This document shows positions 1 through 10,007 of a DNA stretch of 64,000 nucleotides, piece after piece. The notes beneath the pieces were generated by a model. That model was given only the letters and a program-made list of their open reading frames with translations, did no database searches and was not told the origin of the DNA. Source of the stretch: Enterococcus mundtii (GTDB lineage: Bacteria > Bacillota > Bacilli > Lactobacillales > Enterococcaceae); the NCBI RefSeq assembly GCF_002813755.1, contig NZ_CP018061.1, positions 235,001 to 299,000 of the forward strand, written 5' to 3'. Each line of letters opens with the position of its first letter. The first letter of the stretch is position 1. The position numbers were made by a program, and so were the translations under genes.

Positions 1-3
1 GAA

Positions 4-34
4 AACAGTTGAACGAAAGTTCAGCTGTTTTTTT
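4..34 (+). terminator. Intrinsic terminator of an off-window gene
   Basis: An 11-bp stem (AACAGTTGAAC / GTTCAGCTGTT, one G-U pair) with a GAAA loop runs into seven T residues on the plus strand. It should end transcription of a plus-strand gene lying left of the window. Confidence 0.75.
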
Positions 35-79
35 GTTTACTTTTTTGAAATAGCAAAAGTTATTGTCAGTATTCTAGTC

Positions 80-124
80 AAAAAAATACATGGTCTTGAA
101 AAAAATTTTTTTCAAGGTCATGTA
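80..124 (-). terminator. Intrinsic terminator downstream of gpx
   Basis: A stem of about 18 bp with two G-U pairs spans 87-124. Read on the minus strand it is followed by a run of seven T (80-86). It sits about 100 bases after the peroxidase stop codon and is the probable end of that transcript. Confidence 0.65.
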
Positions 125-220
125 CTTTATTTAAGTCGATCTAAGCTTTTTCTCTAAATAGAAATGAGTTTCATTTGACCAATAATCTAAAATGTTGATT
201 GTCCAATTATTGCATCTTGA

Positions 221-691
221 CTAAAGAATGGCTTCGATTGCTTCTTTCATTTTTAATGGTGAAGTTTTTGGCGCAAAACGTTCAATTATTTGACCGTCTT
301 TATCAATAAGGAATTTTGTAAAATTCCATTTGATTGCAGGTGTCAAAGTACCTGGTGCTTGTTCTTTTAAATAATCAAATAGGGGATCAGCATCCCCGCC
401 ATTGATTACCGTTAGTTGATGCATGGGAAATGTAACACCATACGTTGTTCGGCAGGCTTCCGCAGCCTCATTTGCAGAAGCTACTTCTTGCTTGAATTGA
501 TTCGATGGGAAACCTAACACTACTAACCCTTTTTCCTGATACATCTGGTAAAGCTCTTCCAACTGTTCAAATTGCGGCGCCAAACCACATTTTGTTGCAG
601 TATTAACGATGATCATAGGGTGGCCCTTGTATTTGTCCAATGAGTAAGTTGTCCCATTTTCTAATGTGACGTTAAAATCATAGATATCCAT
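221..691 (-). CDS. gpx: Glutathione peroxidase family protein
   Basis: Thiol peroxidase of the glutathione peroxidase family, 156 aa, cytoplasmic, reducing hydrogen or organic peroxides with thiol reductants. The family triad is visible: peroxidatic Cys35 in TATKCGLAPQ (Cys rather than selenocysteine), Gln in GFPSNQF, and Trp in KWNFTKFL. The start at 691 is preferred because an AGGAGG Shine-Dalgarno lies just upstream (701-706 in plus coordinates); the frame stays open for 33 more codons, but these do not look like family sequence. In bacteria such as this the donor may be thioredoxin-like rather than glutathione; the sequence does not settle that. It appears to be a single-gene unit between two hairpins. 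Confidence 0.93.
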   Translation of the reverse strand: MDIYDFNVTLENGTTYSLDKYKGHPMIIVNTATKCGLAPQFEQLEELYQMYQEKGLVVLGFPSNQFKQEVASANEAAEACRTTYGVTFPMHQLTVINGGDADPLFDYLKEQAPGTLTPAIKWNFTKFLIDKDGQIIERFAPKTSPLKMKEAIEAIL

Positions 692-875
692 TCGTTTTTT
701 CCTCCTATTTGTTGATGTATAATAAAGGGTTTGCTGACGTAGTCCCCTAAACTGAAAACATAATGAGCGAAAGTCAATGCCTTCGATCATTAGCCAACAT
801 GGAAGACTAAGAGATATTATTTGAGTTTTCTCTTAAAGTTCACGCCAAATTGTCTTTCTCATAACTTACCAAAAC

Positions 876-924
876 AAGCCGTAAAAGACAAAGATTTGGC
901 ATGTTCTTTTGTCTTTTACGGCTT
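876..924 (-). terminator. Hairpin downstream of luxS
   Basis: A near-perfect inverted repeat with arms of about 17 bp (GCCGTAAAAGACAAAGA and its complement) separated by about 15 bases. On the minus strand it is followed only by a short TTTTGG tail, so termination is likely but not textbook. It separates luxS from gpx. Confidence 0.5.
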
Positions 925-988
925 ATGACTATGAGATAGAGGTCACTTTCCTCAATCTCTATTATGATTAAATAAATGTATGGTCTGT

Positions 989-1447
989 TTATACTCCGAC
1001 GTCTGACCATTCATCTCGTTTTGCTAAAAATTCACGCGCTAAAGCTTGTGCGCCTTCTAACGTATGGTTTGCAGCCCAGCCACATTGGATTTCGTTACTT
1101 GCTGGAACTTCTGTTGCTTGTAGCACATCTTTCATCGTTTTTTCTAAAACATCTAAAATATCGTCATAATTTTCATGATTGATGACAGTAAGATAGAAGC
1201 CTGTTTGGCATCCCATTGGTGACCAGTCTACAATATAATCTGCATGATTACGGATGTTTTCGGCAGTTAAATGTTCTAAAGAATGCAAACCTGCCATATC
1301 CATGTGTTCTTTGTTTGGCTGTTTGAAACGGACATCATATTTGATGATCAAATCGCCATGCTCGCCTTTTTTACGATCAGCTACACGAACATAAGGGGCT
1401 TTTACTTTACGGTGGTCTAAATTAAAACTTTCGACATTCATTTTCAT
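989..1447 (-). CDS. luxS: S-ribosylhomocysteine lyase
   Basis: LuxS cleaves S-ribosylhomocysteine to homocysteine and DPD, the AI-2 precursor, in the activated methyl cycle. The 152-aa length is typical. The metal site is complete: HSLEH with His55, Glu58 and His59, and Cys122 in IQCGW as the third ligand; Cys80 (PMGCQTG) matches the catalytic cysteine. An AGGAG Shine-Dalgarno precedes the chosen ATG; a second in-frame ATG two codons later is a less well spaced alternative. Its homocysteine product is a substrate for the transsulfuration-type enzymes encoded next door, which may explain the proximity, although a gap of 150 bases suggests separate transcription. Confidence 0.97.
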   Translation of the reverse strand: MKMNVESFNLDHRKVKAPYVRVADRKKGEHGDLIIKYDVRFKQPNKEHMDMAGLHSLEHLTAENIRNHADYIVDWSPMGCQTGFYLTVINHENYDDILDVLEKTMKDVLQATEVPASNEIQCGWAANHTLEGAQALAREFLAKRDEWSDVGV

Positions 1448-1599
1448 ATTGAATTACTCCTAACTATCTGATGATTCTTTTTAGGGAAATGAAAATCCTC
1501 TAAAAAGATTGGGTCGATTTATCTAAATTCTAACACTTATTGCAGGTCAGGTGTAGAAAACTGATTGATTTTTTTTCAATTCTTTAAAGATAAAATGGA

Positions 1600-2796
<1,197 letters not shown>

Positions 2797-3714
2797 TTAC
2801 AGATAAATATTTTTTGATAAGTAACGATCGGACGTGTCTGGAAATATGGTCAGGATAGACTGTCCGTTCGGTAGACGTTGTGCTTCTTTTAAGGCTGCGG
2901 CAAAAGCGGCTCCGCTCGAGCTGCCTACTAATAATCCGTGTTCTTTTGCTAGTTGACGTGTGTAAGCAAATCCTTCAGCATCAGAAATCGTTTCAAATTG
3001 ATCAATTGTCAACTCACTAAGAAAAGGGGGGACAAATTCAACGCCGATGCCTTCAATTTCGTGCCCATGTGAAGAACCACCATTCAAAATTGATCCTTCT
3101 GGCTCAACACCAATCAGGCGAAGTTCAGGTAAACGATCTTTTAGAAATTTTGCGGTTCCAGCAAACGTACCACCACTTCCAATACCGGCAACAAAACTAT
3201 TGATTGACCCTTCCAATTCTTGAAACAATTCAGGCCCCAATGTTTGGTAATAAGTGGCTGGATTGTCTGGGTTTTCAAACTGCAAGGGAACATAACTATT
3301 TGGGATCTCAGAAGCTAATTGTTTACTTTTTTCGATCGCACCAACGATTCCTTCTTCTGTAGGAGTGTGTACGATTTTTGCGCCTAGTGCCTGCATGATT
3401 TTTTGTTTTTCTATACTAAATTTTTCTGGTACGACAAAAATTGTTTTTAAATTGAATTTCAAAGCTGCCAGACCTAAACCAATCCCTGTGTTACCAGCAG
3501 TTGGCTCAATGATCGTTGTTTCTTGATCGATTTTTCCGCTCTCAAGACCGGAAGTCAATAAATACAAACCTAAACGGTCTTTGATACTACCTCCTGGATT
3601 CAAGTATTCCAGTTTTGCATAGATCACGGAATCTTTTGGCATAGGAAAATCTTGCGCAGTAAATTTATAGACGGGTGTATGCCCGATTGCTTCAGTAATT
3701 GATGAAATGATCAC
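2797..3714 (-). CDS. Cysteine synthase / cystathionine beta-synthase family protein
   Basis: PLP fold-type II enzyme of 305 aa. Lys45 in [11 protein letters not shown] is the PLP lysine, and the PTAGNTGIG loop binds the phosphate or substrate. It could be an O-acetylserine sulfhydrylase (CysK) or, given the adjacent gamma-lyase, an MccA-type enzyme condensing O-acetylserine or serine with homocysteine. The start codon is GTG with a GGAGG Shine-Dalgarno. The start lies 33 bases after an intrinsic terminator, so expression needs read-through of that terminator. It is first in a two-gene unit with the cystathionine lyase-like gene. Confidence 0.9.
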   Translation of the reverse strand: MIISSITEAIGHTPVYKFTAQDFPMPKDSVIYAKLEYLNPGGSIKDRLGLYLLTSGLESGKIDQETTIIEPTAGNTGIGLGLAALKFNLKTIFVVPEKFSIEKQKIMQALGAKIVHTPTEEGIVGAIEKSKQLASEIPNSYVPLQFENPDNPATYYQTLGPELFQELEGSINSFVAGIGSGGTFAGTAKFLKDRLPELRLIGVEPEGSILNGGSSHGHEIEGIGVEFVPPFLSELTIDQFETISDAEGFAYTRQLAKEHGLLVGSSSGAAFAAALKEAQRLPNGQSILTIFPDTSDRYLSKNIYL

Positions 3715-3740
3715 GAATCCAAACCTCCAAAAAAGTAAAA

Positions 3741-3770
3741 TAAAAAGGAGCTGACTATTTAATCAGCTCC
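3741..3770 (-). terminator. Leader (attenuator) terminator before the cysteine operon
   Basis: On the minus strand an 8-bp stem (GGAGCTGA / TCAGCTCC) with an 8-base loop is followed by TTTTTATTTT. It lies between the Cys-rich leader peptide and the GTG of the cysteine-synthase gene, the position expected of an attenuator. I found no obvious competing antiterminator arm by eye. Confidence 0.75.
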
Positions 3771-3840
3771 TCGTAAGATCATAAATTGAAAAGACCAAGA
3801 AAGAAAACACTTTCACTACAGAAAGAGATCTTTCATTCAA

Positions 3841-3933
3841 CTATGAAGGGCAATTAATAGACATGGCAAACAGTATGCTGTTTTTATACACCATACAACA
3901 ACACTTCAATTGTTTTAAGTAATTGATTGCCAT
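3841..3933 (-). CDS. Cys-rich leader peptide of the cysteine/cystathionine operon
   Basis: A 29-codon ORF, too short for usual gene callers. It starts with ATG seven bases after GGAGG and encodes MAINYLKQLKCCCMVY followed by KNSILFAMSINCPS. Codons 11-13 are three consecutive TGT Cys codons, and Cys recurs at codon 27. It ends about 70 bases before an intrinsic terminator and 126 bases before the cysteine-synthase gene. An 8-base complementarity (CATGGCAA near the start codon, TTGCCATG near codons 22-24) brackets the Cys codons. Ribosome stalling at the Cys codons when Cys-tRNA is scarce would be the natural regulatory reading. That is inference; the ORF, its ribosome site and the terminator are seen directly. 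Confidence 0.8.
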   Translation of the reverse strand: MAINYLKQLKCCCMVYKNSILFAMSINCPS

Positions 3934-3961
3934 GTTTATCCCTCCAATAATGATTTAATTA

Positions 3962-3990
3962 AAAATAGCATGAAAAAATAAGAAAGTCAA
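3962..3990 (-). promoter_or_regulatory. Sigma-A promoter of the cysteine leader/operon
   Basis: On the minus strand TTGACT, a 17-base spacer ending in TG plus one base, and TATTTT form an extended -10 promoter about 30 bases upstream of the leader peptide start. Confidence 0.65.
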
Positions 3991-4039
3991 AGACTATCAT
4001 TTGAAAAGCAATAATTTCCTAGTTTTATAGACGTTTGTC

Positions 4040-4048
4040 TGATACAAT
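4040..4048 (+). promoter_or_regulatory. Extended -10 promoter of efp
   Basis: TGATACAAT (extended -10: TG, one base, TACAAT) lies 40 bases before the efp start, with no good -35. It faces away from the cysteine-operon promoter. Confidence 0.45.
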
Positions 4049-4087
4049 AAGGGTGATTATGATTAAGAAAAAAAGGAGCAAAAAATA

Positions 4088-4648
4088 ATGATCTCAGCAA
4101 GCGATTTAAAAGCCGGAATGACATTTGTCCAAGACGGAAAATTGATCAAAGTAATTGATGCAAGCCATCACAAACCTGGTAAAGGAAATACTGTGATGCG
4201 TATGAAGCTAAAAGATGTTCGTACTGGTGCTACTTATGATACGACACTAAGACCAGACGAAAAATTTGAAAAAGCACACATTGATACAAAACCAGTTCAA
4301 TACTTATACACAATGGATGATACAGCATTCTTTATGGATCTAGAAACATACGAACAATATGAGATCCCTGTAGAAACTGTAGCTGAAGAAATGAAATTTA
4401 TCTTAGAAAACATGGAAGTTAAAATCCAATTCTTCGGTAGCGAAGTGATTGGTGTCCAATTACCAACAACAGTTGTCTTACGTGTCGTTGAAACACAACC
4501 ATCGATCAAAGGTGCGACAGTGACTGGTTCTGGTAAACCTGCAACGATGGAAACAGGCTTAGTAGTCAATGTTCCTGATTTCATTGAAGCGGATGAATTA
4601 CTAGAAATCAATACAGCAGAAGGTTCATACGTAAAACGTGCAAAATAA
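4088..4648 (+). CDS. efp: Translation elongation factor P
   Basis: EF-P binds between the P and E sites of the ribosome and relieves stalling at polyproline stretches. The 186-aa length and three-beta-barrel family sequence fit throughout. Lys32 in HHKPGKGN is the tip residue that is modified in many species. AAGGAG lies upstream of the ATG. It appears monocistronic, bounded by a divergent promoter region and a strong terminator. Confidence 0.97.
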   Translation: MISASDLKAGMTFVQDGKLIKVIDASHHKPGKGNTVMRMKLKDVRTGATYDTTLRPDEKFEKAHIDTKPVQYLYTMDDTAFFMDLETYEQYEIPVETVAEEMKFILENMEVKIQFFGSEVIGVQLPTTVVLRVVETQPSIKGATVTGSGKPATMETGLVVNVPDFIEADELLEINTAEGSYVKRAK

Positions 4649-4660
4649 CCGAGTGTAGTA

Positions 4661-4698
4661 AAAAAGCTTTTAAGCAGGATGCTTAAAAGCTTTTTTTT
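4661..4698. terminator. Bidirectional terminator between efp and the pilus regulator
   Basis: A 14-bp stem (AAAAGCTTTTAAGC / GCTTAAAAGCTTTT) around a five-base loop, with eight T on the plus strand and an A-run on the other side that gives T on the minus strand. It serves the two convergent genes. Confidence 0.85.
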
Positions 4699-4709
4699 AT
4701 ATTAATCAG

Positions 4710-6206
4710 TTAATCAGCAAACAATGTTTGTAGTTTTAAATGATGGACTTCTAACAGTCGTTGATACAGATTTGTTTCAAAGTCTCTATAATGACAAAAA
4801 TCAAGGACTGTATACTTAGAAGAATCAAGACCATTAGGAATCAGCAGGGGGGAACCAAAGATGAAAAAGTCATATTCTTCAGTGATGGGAAGCGTGAGTC
4901 GCTCGATATCTACAAAGGGGATCTTCTTGCCTAAATTCAAGATTTCTGCGGAGATCAGATGCTCAGAGACGTTGACAAACCCAACTTTCAATTTATAGTT
5001 TTCATCGATTTCTGAATAATATGGATAAAGTAAACTGGCTTGTAGAAAGGCTAATTCACTTACGCAAGATTTCAACCAGGTATAGTTTTTTCGTTGTGCG
5101 ATTTTTTTCCAAAACCCTTCGATTTTGATTGTCAAGATACGTAAAAGTGGGTATTTATCTTGAATATAAGAAGAGATAAATAATGTGGTCAAAGGAATTT
5201 TTTGCTTGAACATGCTAAAGTTACCGATGGATAGATAGAGATTCAAAAGCAAAGCGGGCTCTTTTTCAAAATGGAATGTACCAATAAATGTCTGACAGTG
5301 CTCTTGAAATTCCTCTAAAATAGCTTTGATCTCATTACTCGGTTGTTGATAGGAATGTTGCACGATCGGCACACGAATATCTTGATTAGAGGTAAGAAAC
5401 GGCCAATAATAGAACAAATAAAACAAAGAGTTTACCTCTAAGATATCTAAACGAAGATTCGCAATTTTGAAGAAGTCGTAAAAAAAGTCAATGTTTGTTT
5501 CACTTGGAATAAAGGAATCTCTCGATAATCGATAGATATCCGTAAAATGATTATTTTCGATCCTCAGCAAACAAATCAGACAATGGAGACTAGCTTGTTT
5601 TTTTCCTAAATCAAACTTATTCTTGTGTTGCGATCCTTCGTGCTTATAAATCAATGCGCGAACTTCTTGGCTGTAAGGAATACTATCCAGACTTTCTCCT
5701 AATGAAACAAACCAAAAGAAGTTGAAAAAAATGATACGAATCAGCATTTCAGAACCAGATAAGGTAAGATTCGATAAATTCAAATTGATATTGTACTCCT
5801 TCAAATATTCAGCCAATTTTTTTGTTTGTCGAAAACATGTTGAGCGGCTGATAAAATGGCGATTGCAAAAAGCTGCAAGATCTTCATCTTGTTCAGTCAG
5901 AAGACTGATCAATAATTTATAAGGAACACTTTCTGTTGATAGGAAATGTTGGTATTGGGTATATTGAACAAGTTGTTCAGGAATGGATAACTTGTTTTTA
6001 GTATGTAACAGTTTAATATCAGTAAATTGTTCTAAATCATCTTGTATAGCACATAGGATTTTTTTGAAACGGGTCGGACTGAAATAGAAATCTAAGTTTT
6101 CTCGTACATGATCTAAACTATATTCCCCCGGCCATAAGGTCATTATCTTTCCATACACATTTAATTTCATTCTTGCATGGTCATCTAATAAAATTTTTTC
6201 AATCAA
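4710..6206 (-). CDS. ebpR: Mga/AtxA-family transcriptional regulator, EbpR-like
   Basis: A 498-aa regulator with N-terminal Mga-type winged-helix segments (about residues 10-170, including ISRSTCFRQTKKLAEYL as a recognition-helix candidate), a long helical middle resembling PRD-like Mga domains, and a C-terminal EIIB-like segment. It lies divergently next to the pilin operon, as EbpR does beside ebpABC in E. faecalis, so activation of the pilus genes is the expected role. The start codon is TTG with AAGGTGA upstream. A promoter with TTTACA and TATTAA lies 30-58 bases before it. The assignment rests on family resemblance and position; the symbol is by analogy. Confidence 0.8.
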   Translation of the reverse strand: MIEKILLDDHARMKLNVYGKIMTLWPGEYSLDHVRENLDFYFSPTRFKKILCAIQDDLEQFTDIKLLHTKNKLSIPEQLVQYTQYQHFLSTESVPYKLLISLLTEQDEDLAAFCNRHFISRSTCFRQTKKLAEYLKEYNINLNLSNLTLSGSEMLIRIIFFNFFWFVSLGESLDSIPYSQEVRALIYKHEGSQHKNKFDLGKKQASLHCLICLLRIENNHFTDIYRLSRDSFIPSETNIDFFYDFFKIANLRLDILEVNSLFYLFYYWPFLTSNQDIRVPIVQHSYQQPSNEIKAILEEFQEHCQTFIGTFHFEKEPALLLNLYLSIGNFSMFKQKIPLTTLFISSYIQDKYPLLRILTIKIEGFWKKIAQRKNYTWLKSCVSELAFLQASLLYPYYSEIDENYKLKVGFVNVSEHLISAEILNLGKKIPFVDIERLTLPITEEYDFFIFGSPLLIPNGLDSSKYTVLDFCHYRDFETNLYQRLLEVHHLKLQTLFAD

Positions 6207-6235
6207 TTCTTCACCTTCTTTTTATATTTTTATTA

Positions 6236-6264
6236 TTAATACCGTATTTATTTTTCCTTGTAAA
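6236..6264 (-). promoter_or_regulatory. Promoter of the EbpR-like gene
   Basis: On the minus strand TTTACA, 17 bases, TATTAA. It stands 30 bases upstream of the TTG start and directly beside the first TTGTCTCAA repeat (6268-6276), which suggests autoregulation. Confidence 0.55.
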
Positions 6265-6560
6265 TACTTGTCTCAATTTTCTAAAAAAACTCTACCGGAT
6301 TTAGAAATATTTTTTTAAAATTTGTCTCAAAATTATTGCTCAATGAGTATATTTTGTGAGAGAAAAGAATAATAAATCGGTTTTAAATAACTAATCATTC
6401 AATGTATTCGTTTTACTATATCAAATTTAAAGCTCCTTAAAATAACTGTAATTTAATAGTTAGAGACAAAAGAGAAGAGAACTAGAAAGATTAGTGAATT
6501 TTTTCTTTTTTTTATATTATCTAATTGAATTTTAAAGTTTTTCTAAGGAGGTATCCATAA
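6265..6560. promoter_or_regulatory. AT-rich divergent control region of the pilus operon
   Basis: There is no gene here. TTGTCTCAA occurs at 6268-6276 and 6322-6330, and the inverted core GAGACAA at 6463-6469. These are candidate binding sites for the adjacent Mga-like regulator. I see no convincing sigma-A promoter for the tip pilin gene. Its ribosome site TAAGGAGG lies ten bases before the ATG. Confidence 0.4.
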
Positions 6561-9500
6561 ATGAAGAAGCGAAATTATTTCATCGTTTTCTGTCTATTTT
6601 CTCTATTTTTCGTCACCTATTTCTATTTCCAAAAAGGAAAGACTGTGGCAGCTAATGAAGAGGCAACCATTGAAGTCTTAAATAATGAATATGGCAAAGT
6701 AAGTATTAGGAAAATAGATCGTCAGCTAACGGTCGTGTATCGATTAAATGAGCAAACACAAGAAAACAGATTTTTATTCCAGTTACATCCAAAAGATGCA
6801 CCTGAAACGAATCTGCTTTCCTCTTATGTTTCTCAGGAATATCAAGAATACACAGATGAGCAACAACGAAAATGGCTAGCAGGTGATTTTTCTCAAGCCA
6901 TTGAAGAAAAAGAATTGACCATTGAATTGCCGAGTACGAGCAAAGAATTTCAACTCAATATTCAGATAGAAGAAAAAACGGGTCAGTTACTTTTATCTGA
7001 CCCAGCTTCCTTTTCATTTTCTATAGATAACGAGAATCAGGAAACTGCACAAACGAGTGAACCAACGTCTGAAACCACGACTTCTTCTGAAAACAGTGAG
7101 GTGTCGGATGATTCATCGATAGCTAAAAACGAATATCGTCCGTTTGAACAACCAAAATTATTCAATGAACAGTTGAAACCGAAAGGGTTAGCGACGATTG
7201 AACCGGAATATACCACAGATGAGCAAGGAACCTATCCGCAAGCGATGTGGCAACCGGAAAATGACGAGAATGTACGAAATCATCAAGGGAATCGTCATGG
7301 TCAATCACAATGGGATGGATTGACGAATTGGGATGGTGACCCAACCAATCAAAACAATTCTTATATTGAATATGGTGGGGAAAAAGAAGAAGCCGATTAC
7401 GCAATCCGTAAATTTGCCAAAGAGACAGCGACTCCTGGATTGTTTGACTTGTATCTGAATGTTCGAGGAAATACCCAAAAAAATATCCCTCCTTTAGATG
7501 TCGTTCTGGTTGTTGACTGGTCTGGCAGTATGAATGAGGACAATCGTATTATTGAAGTGAAGAATGGGATTGATCGATTTGTCGATACCTTATCAGAAAG
7601 TGGTGTAACGGAAAAAATCAATTTAGGTTATGTTGGTTTTTCTAGTGAAGGCTACGACAATCGAACGATACCGATTGCAGGATTTGATTCTGTAAAGGAA
7701 GAAATCCAAGCAGCCACACCTGATTCAACAAGTGGTGGTACGTTTACTCAAAATGGTTTACGTCAGGCAGGCGAGATGTTGTCTGAACAAAATGGTCACA
7801 AAAAGGTGATCGTTCTTTTGACTGATGGTGTTCCGACATGCTCCTATCACGTATCAAGTGTGGTGACTGAAGAGGACGTTAGTTATTATGGCGCGACTTT
7901 TAGCAATCAAGTCGATCATCCCGAATATACTTCAAAAATTTCCCCGCCTTATCTTGTACCTGTTAGAGACCAATATTCACAATGGCGTTGGATCAATTCA
8001 ACGTTTACAGCAACGATTGGTGAAGCAATGGCATTGAAACAACGAGGAATCGAGATCCATGGCTTGGGTATACAGTTGCAAGGAGATGAAACTGAAGGCA
8101 TCACGAAAGAGGAAGTAGAACGTCGAATGCGTAAGATGGTTTCCACTGGCGAAGACGGCACGGCATATTATGAATCTGCCAATGAGTCTACAGATATTGC
8201 TGATTATCTAGCCAAAAAAGCTGTGCAGCTTTCTGGAACAGTCGTTGATGGAAAAATCACTGATCCAATCATTGATCCATTTGTTTATCAACCAGACAGC
8301 GCTTCTGTTACAAGTGTAGGGACAACCCCTCTATCGATTGAGCCACTTCTCTCTATTGATGGGCAAACGATCAACGTCGATAAAATCTATTTAGAAAAAG
8401 GGCAAGAAATCCAACTACATTATCAAGTGAGACTCCAAACAGAAAGCAAAATGTTCGAGACTGATACTTGGTATCAAATGAATGGGCAAACAATCTTCCA
8501 ACCAACGAGCAACCCAGATGTTCTTGCTAAATTCGGTGTGCCGTCAGCCAAAGCACCAGGTGTATCTCTTGATTTTTTCAAAGAATGGGAAGAATTTGAT
8601 CAAGATACGACGACTCGACCAGAGAAAGTGATTTACGAAATCAAGCGAACAGGAATCACCGAAACATCTAGTTGGGAAAGTGGCTATGTACAATTAAGTA
8701 AACCGGAAGAGGAGAACACCAATGTTTGGGAGCGAACCAATATCACCAAACTTCTAGCGTCCAGTGAAGCGTCTCGTGAAACCCTCAGCTTGCCAAAACA
8801 CAACAATCAAGGGCAAGAATTTCACTATGAAGCGGTGAATGAGTTAGATGTACCAGGATATCAATCAGAAAAAGTCAACGCAACGACTTGGAAAAATAAA
8901 AAACAATTTGTTCCTTTAGATTTAAAAATAACCAAGAAAACTTCGTCAGCTGACCATCTCCTAAAAGGAGCAGTGTTTCAACTAACGATTGAAGGTCAGG
9001 AGATTCAGCTGATCGACCATGAGGATGGTACCTATTCATTGCCAGAAGGCACACGCCTTGAAAAAGGAAAATCTTATACATTGACAGAAATCAGTGCACC
9101 TGCTGGACATGAAAAATCGGAAAAGCAGGCGTGGGAAATTGCTATTTCTGACAATGGGGAAGTAACAGTGGACAAACAACAAGCTACAGTCACTGATCAA
9201 GTGATCCAATTGACGATTGAGAATCCATTTGCAGACCTTCCGATAGCCATAAGAAAATATACCGAAAAGGACAAACAAAAAATCAATCTGGCAGGAGCAA
9301 CTTTTGCTTTACAAATAAAAGGAGAAACAGGAACCTATCATACACTGAAAGAGGAAGTTACCGCGTCATCAGGATTGGCAGAATTCGTGATACAAAAAGC
9401 GGGTGAATATCGCTTAGTAGAAACAGCAGGACCGCTTGGTTACGATACGATTCCAGGAAACTATGAATTTAAAGTTGACCCTTACGGTACGATTCTCTAT

Positions 9501-10007
9501 GACGGAGAAAATGTAGAGGAAGATACCGTTTGGACATTGACGCATATGAATCAAATCAAACCTTTTGATTTAACAGTCCTAAAGCGAACGGATACAGGAC
9601 AGGTGTTAAAAGGGGCAGTCTTCCGACTATCCGGTTCAGATGGACAGGTTGAATTACCAAACGACGATAAAGCAACTGATACATTTGTTTTTGAGAACCT
9701 AAAACCGGGTGAGTACACGTTGGAGGAAATCAAAACACCAGAAGGTTATCTGGGGTTAGAGCAACCCGTACAGATCGTTATCCAAACGGATGGAAAAGTA
9801 ACTGTAGATGGTGAACCATCAGAAATCCAGTTACAAACTGATCATACGAACAACCAAATCCATTTGGTCATCACCAATCAGGCATTGATCCCACTGCCTG
9901 AAACCGGAGGATCTGGCCGACTTGGCTTCCTATTATTAGGTATCCTTGCGATTGTTTCATTTGTCGTTTATTTAAGGGGGATGAGACGAGGAGGCATTTC
10001 AAGTTGA
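6561..10007 (+). CDS. ebpA: Pilus tip adhesin with von Willebrand A domain, EbpA-like
   Basis: Large surface protein of 1148 aa. A signal/anchor segment is at residues 1-32, followed by a Ser/Thr/Glu-rich stretch near 160-185. A vWA domain runs from about 310 to 560 with the metal site DWSGSMN (Asp319) and TDGVP. Several CnaB-like domains follow (E-box-like LTEISAP, LVETAGP, LEEIKTP). The sorting signal LPETG is at 1112-1116, followed by a membrane span and a basic tail. Length and order match EbpA/EmpA tip subunits, which cap the pilus and mediate attachment. It is first in the operon and its stop overlaps the TTG start of the next gene. Confidence 0.9.
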   Translation: MKKRNYFIVFCLFSLFFVTYFYFQKGKTVAANEEATIEVLNNEYGKVSIRKIDRQLTVVYRLNEQTQENRFLFQLHPKDAPETNLLSSYVSQEYQEYTDEQQRKWLAGDFSQAIEEKELTIELPSTSKEFQLNIQIEEKTGQLLLSDPASFSFSIDNENQETAQTSEPTSETTTSSENSEVSDDSSIAKNEYRPFEQPKLFNEQLKPKGLATIEPEYTTDEQGTYPQAMWQPENDENVRNHQGNRHGQSQWDGLTNWDGDPTNQNNSYIEYGGEKEEADYAIRKFAKETATPGLFDLYLNVRGNTQKNIPPLDVVLVVDWSGSMNEDNRIIEVKNGIDRFVDTLSESGVTEKINLGYVGFSSEGYDNRTIPIAGFDSVKEEIQAATPDSTSGGTFTQNGLRQAGEMLSEQNGHKKVIVLLTDGVPTCSYHVSSVVTEEDVSYYGATFSNQVDHPEYTSKISPPYLVPVRDQYSQWRWINSTFTATIGEAMALKQRGIEIHGLGIQLQGDETEGITKEEVERRMRKMVSTGEDGTAYYESANESTDIADYLAKKAVQLSGTVVDGKITDPIIDPFVYQPDSASVTSVGTTPLSIEPLLSIDGQTINVDKIYLEKGQEIQLHYQVRLQTESKMFETDTWYQMNGQTIFQPTSNPDVLAKFGVPSAKAPGVSLDFFKEWEEFDQDTTTRPEKVIYEIKRTGITETSSWESGYVQLSKPEEENTNVWERTNITKLLASSEASRETLSLPKHNNQGQEFHYEAVNELDVPGYQSEKVNATTWKNKKQFVPLDLKITKKTSSADHLLKGAVFQLTIEGQEIQLIDHEDGTYSLPEGTRLEKGKSYTLTEISAPAGHEKSEKQAWEIAISDNGEVTVDKQQATVTDQVIQLTIENPFADLPIAIRKYTEKDKQKINLAGATFALQIKGETGTYHTLKEEVTASSGLAEFVIQKAGEYRLVETAGPLGYDTIPGNYEFKVDPYGTILYDGENVEEDTVWTLTHMNQIKPFDLTVLKRTDTGQVLKGAVFRLSGSDGQVELPNDDKATDTFVFENLKPGEYTLEEIKTPEGYLGLEQPVQIVIQTDGKVTVDGEPSEIQLQTDHTNNQIHLVITNQALIPLPETGGSGRLGFLLLGILAIVSFVVYLRGMRRGGISS

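Noticed and set aside
976..1182. Plus-strand ORF opposite luxS
   Set aside because: It lies fully antisense to a well-supported gene, has no ribosome site and no recognisable features.
3715..4087. Cys T-box riboswitch upstream of the cysteine operon
   Set aside because: I looked for the conserved T-box sequence (AGGGTGGNACCGCG type) on the minus strand and did not find it; the leader peptide plus terminator explains the region better.
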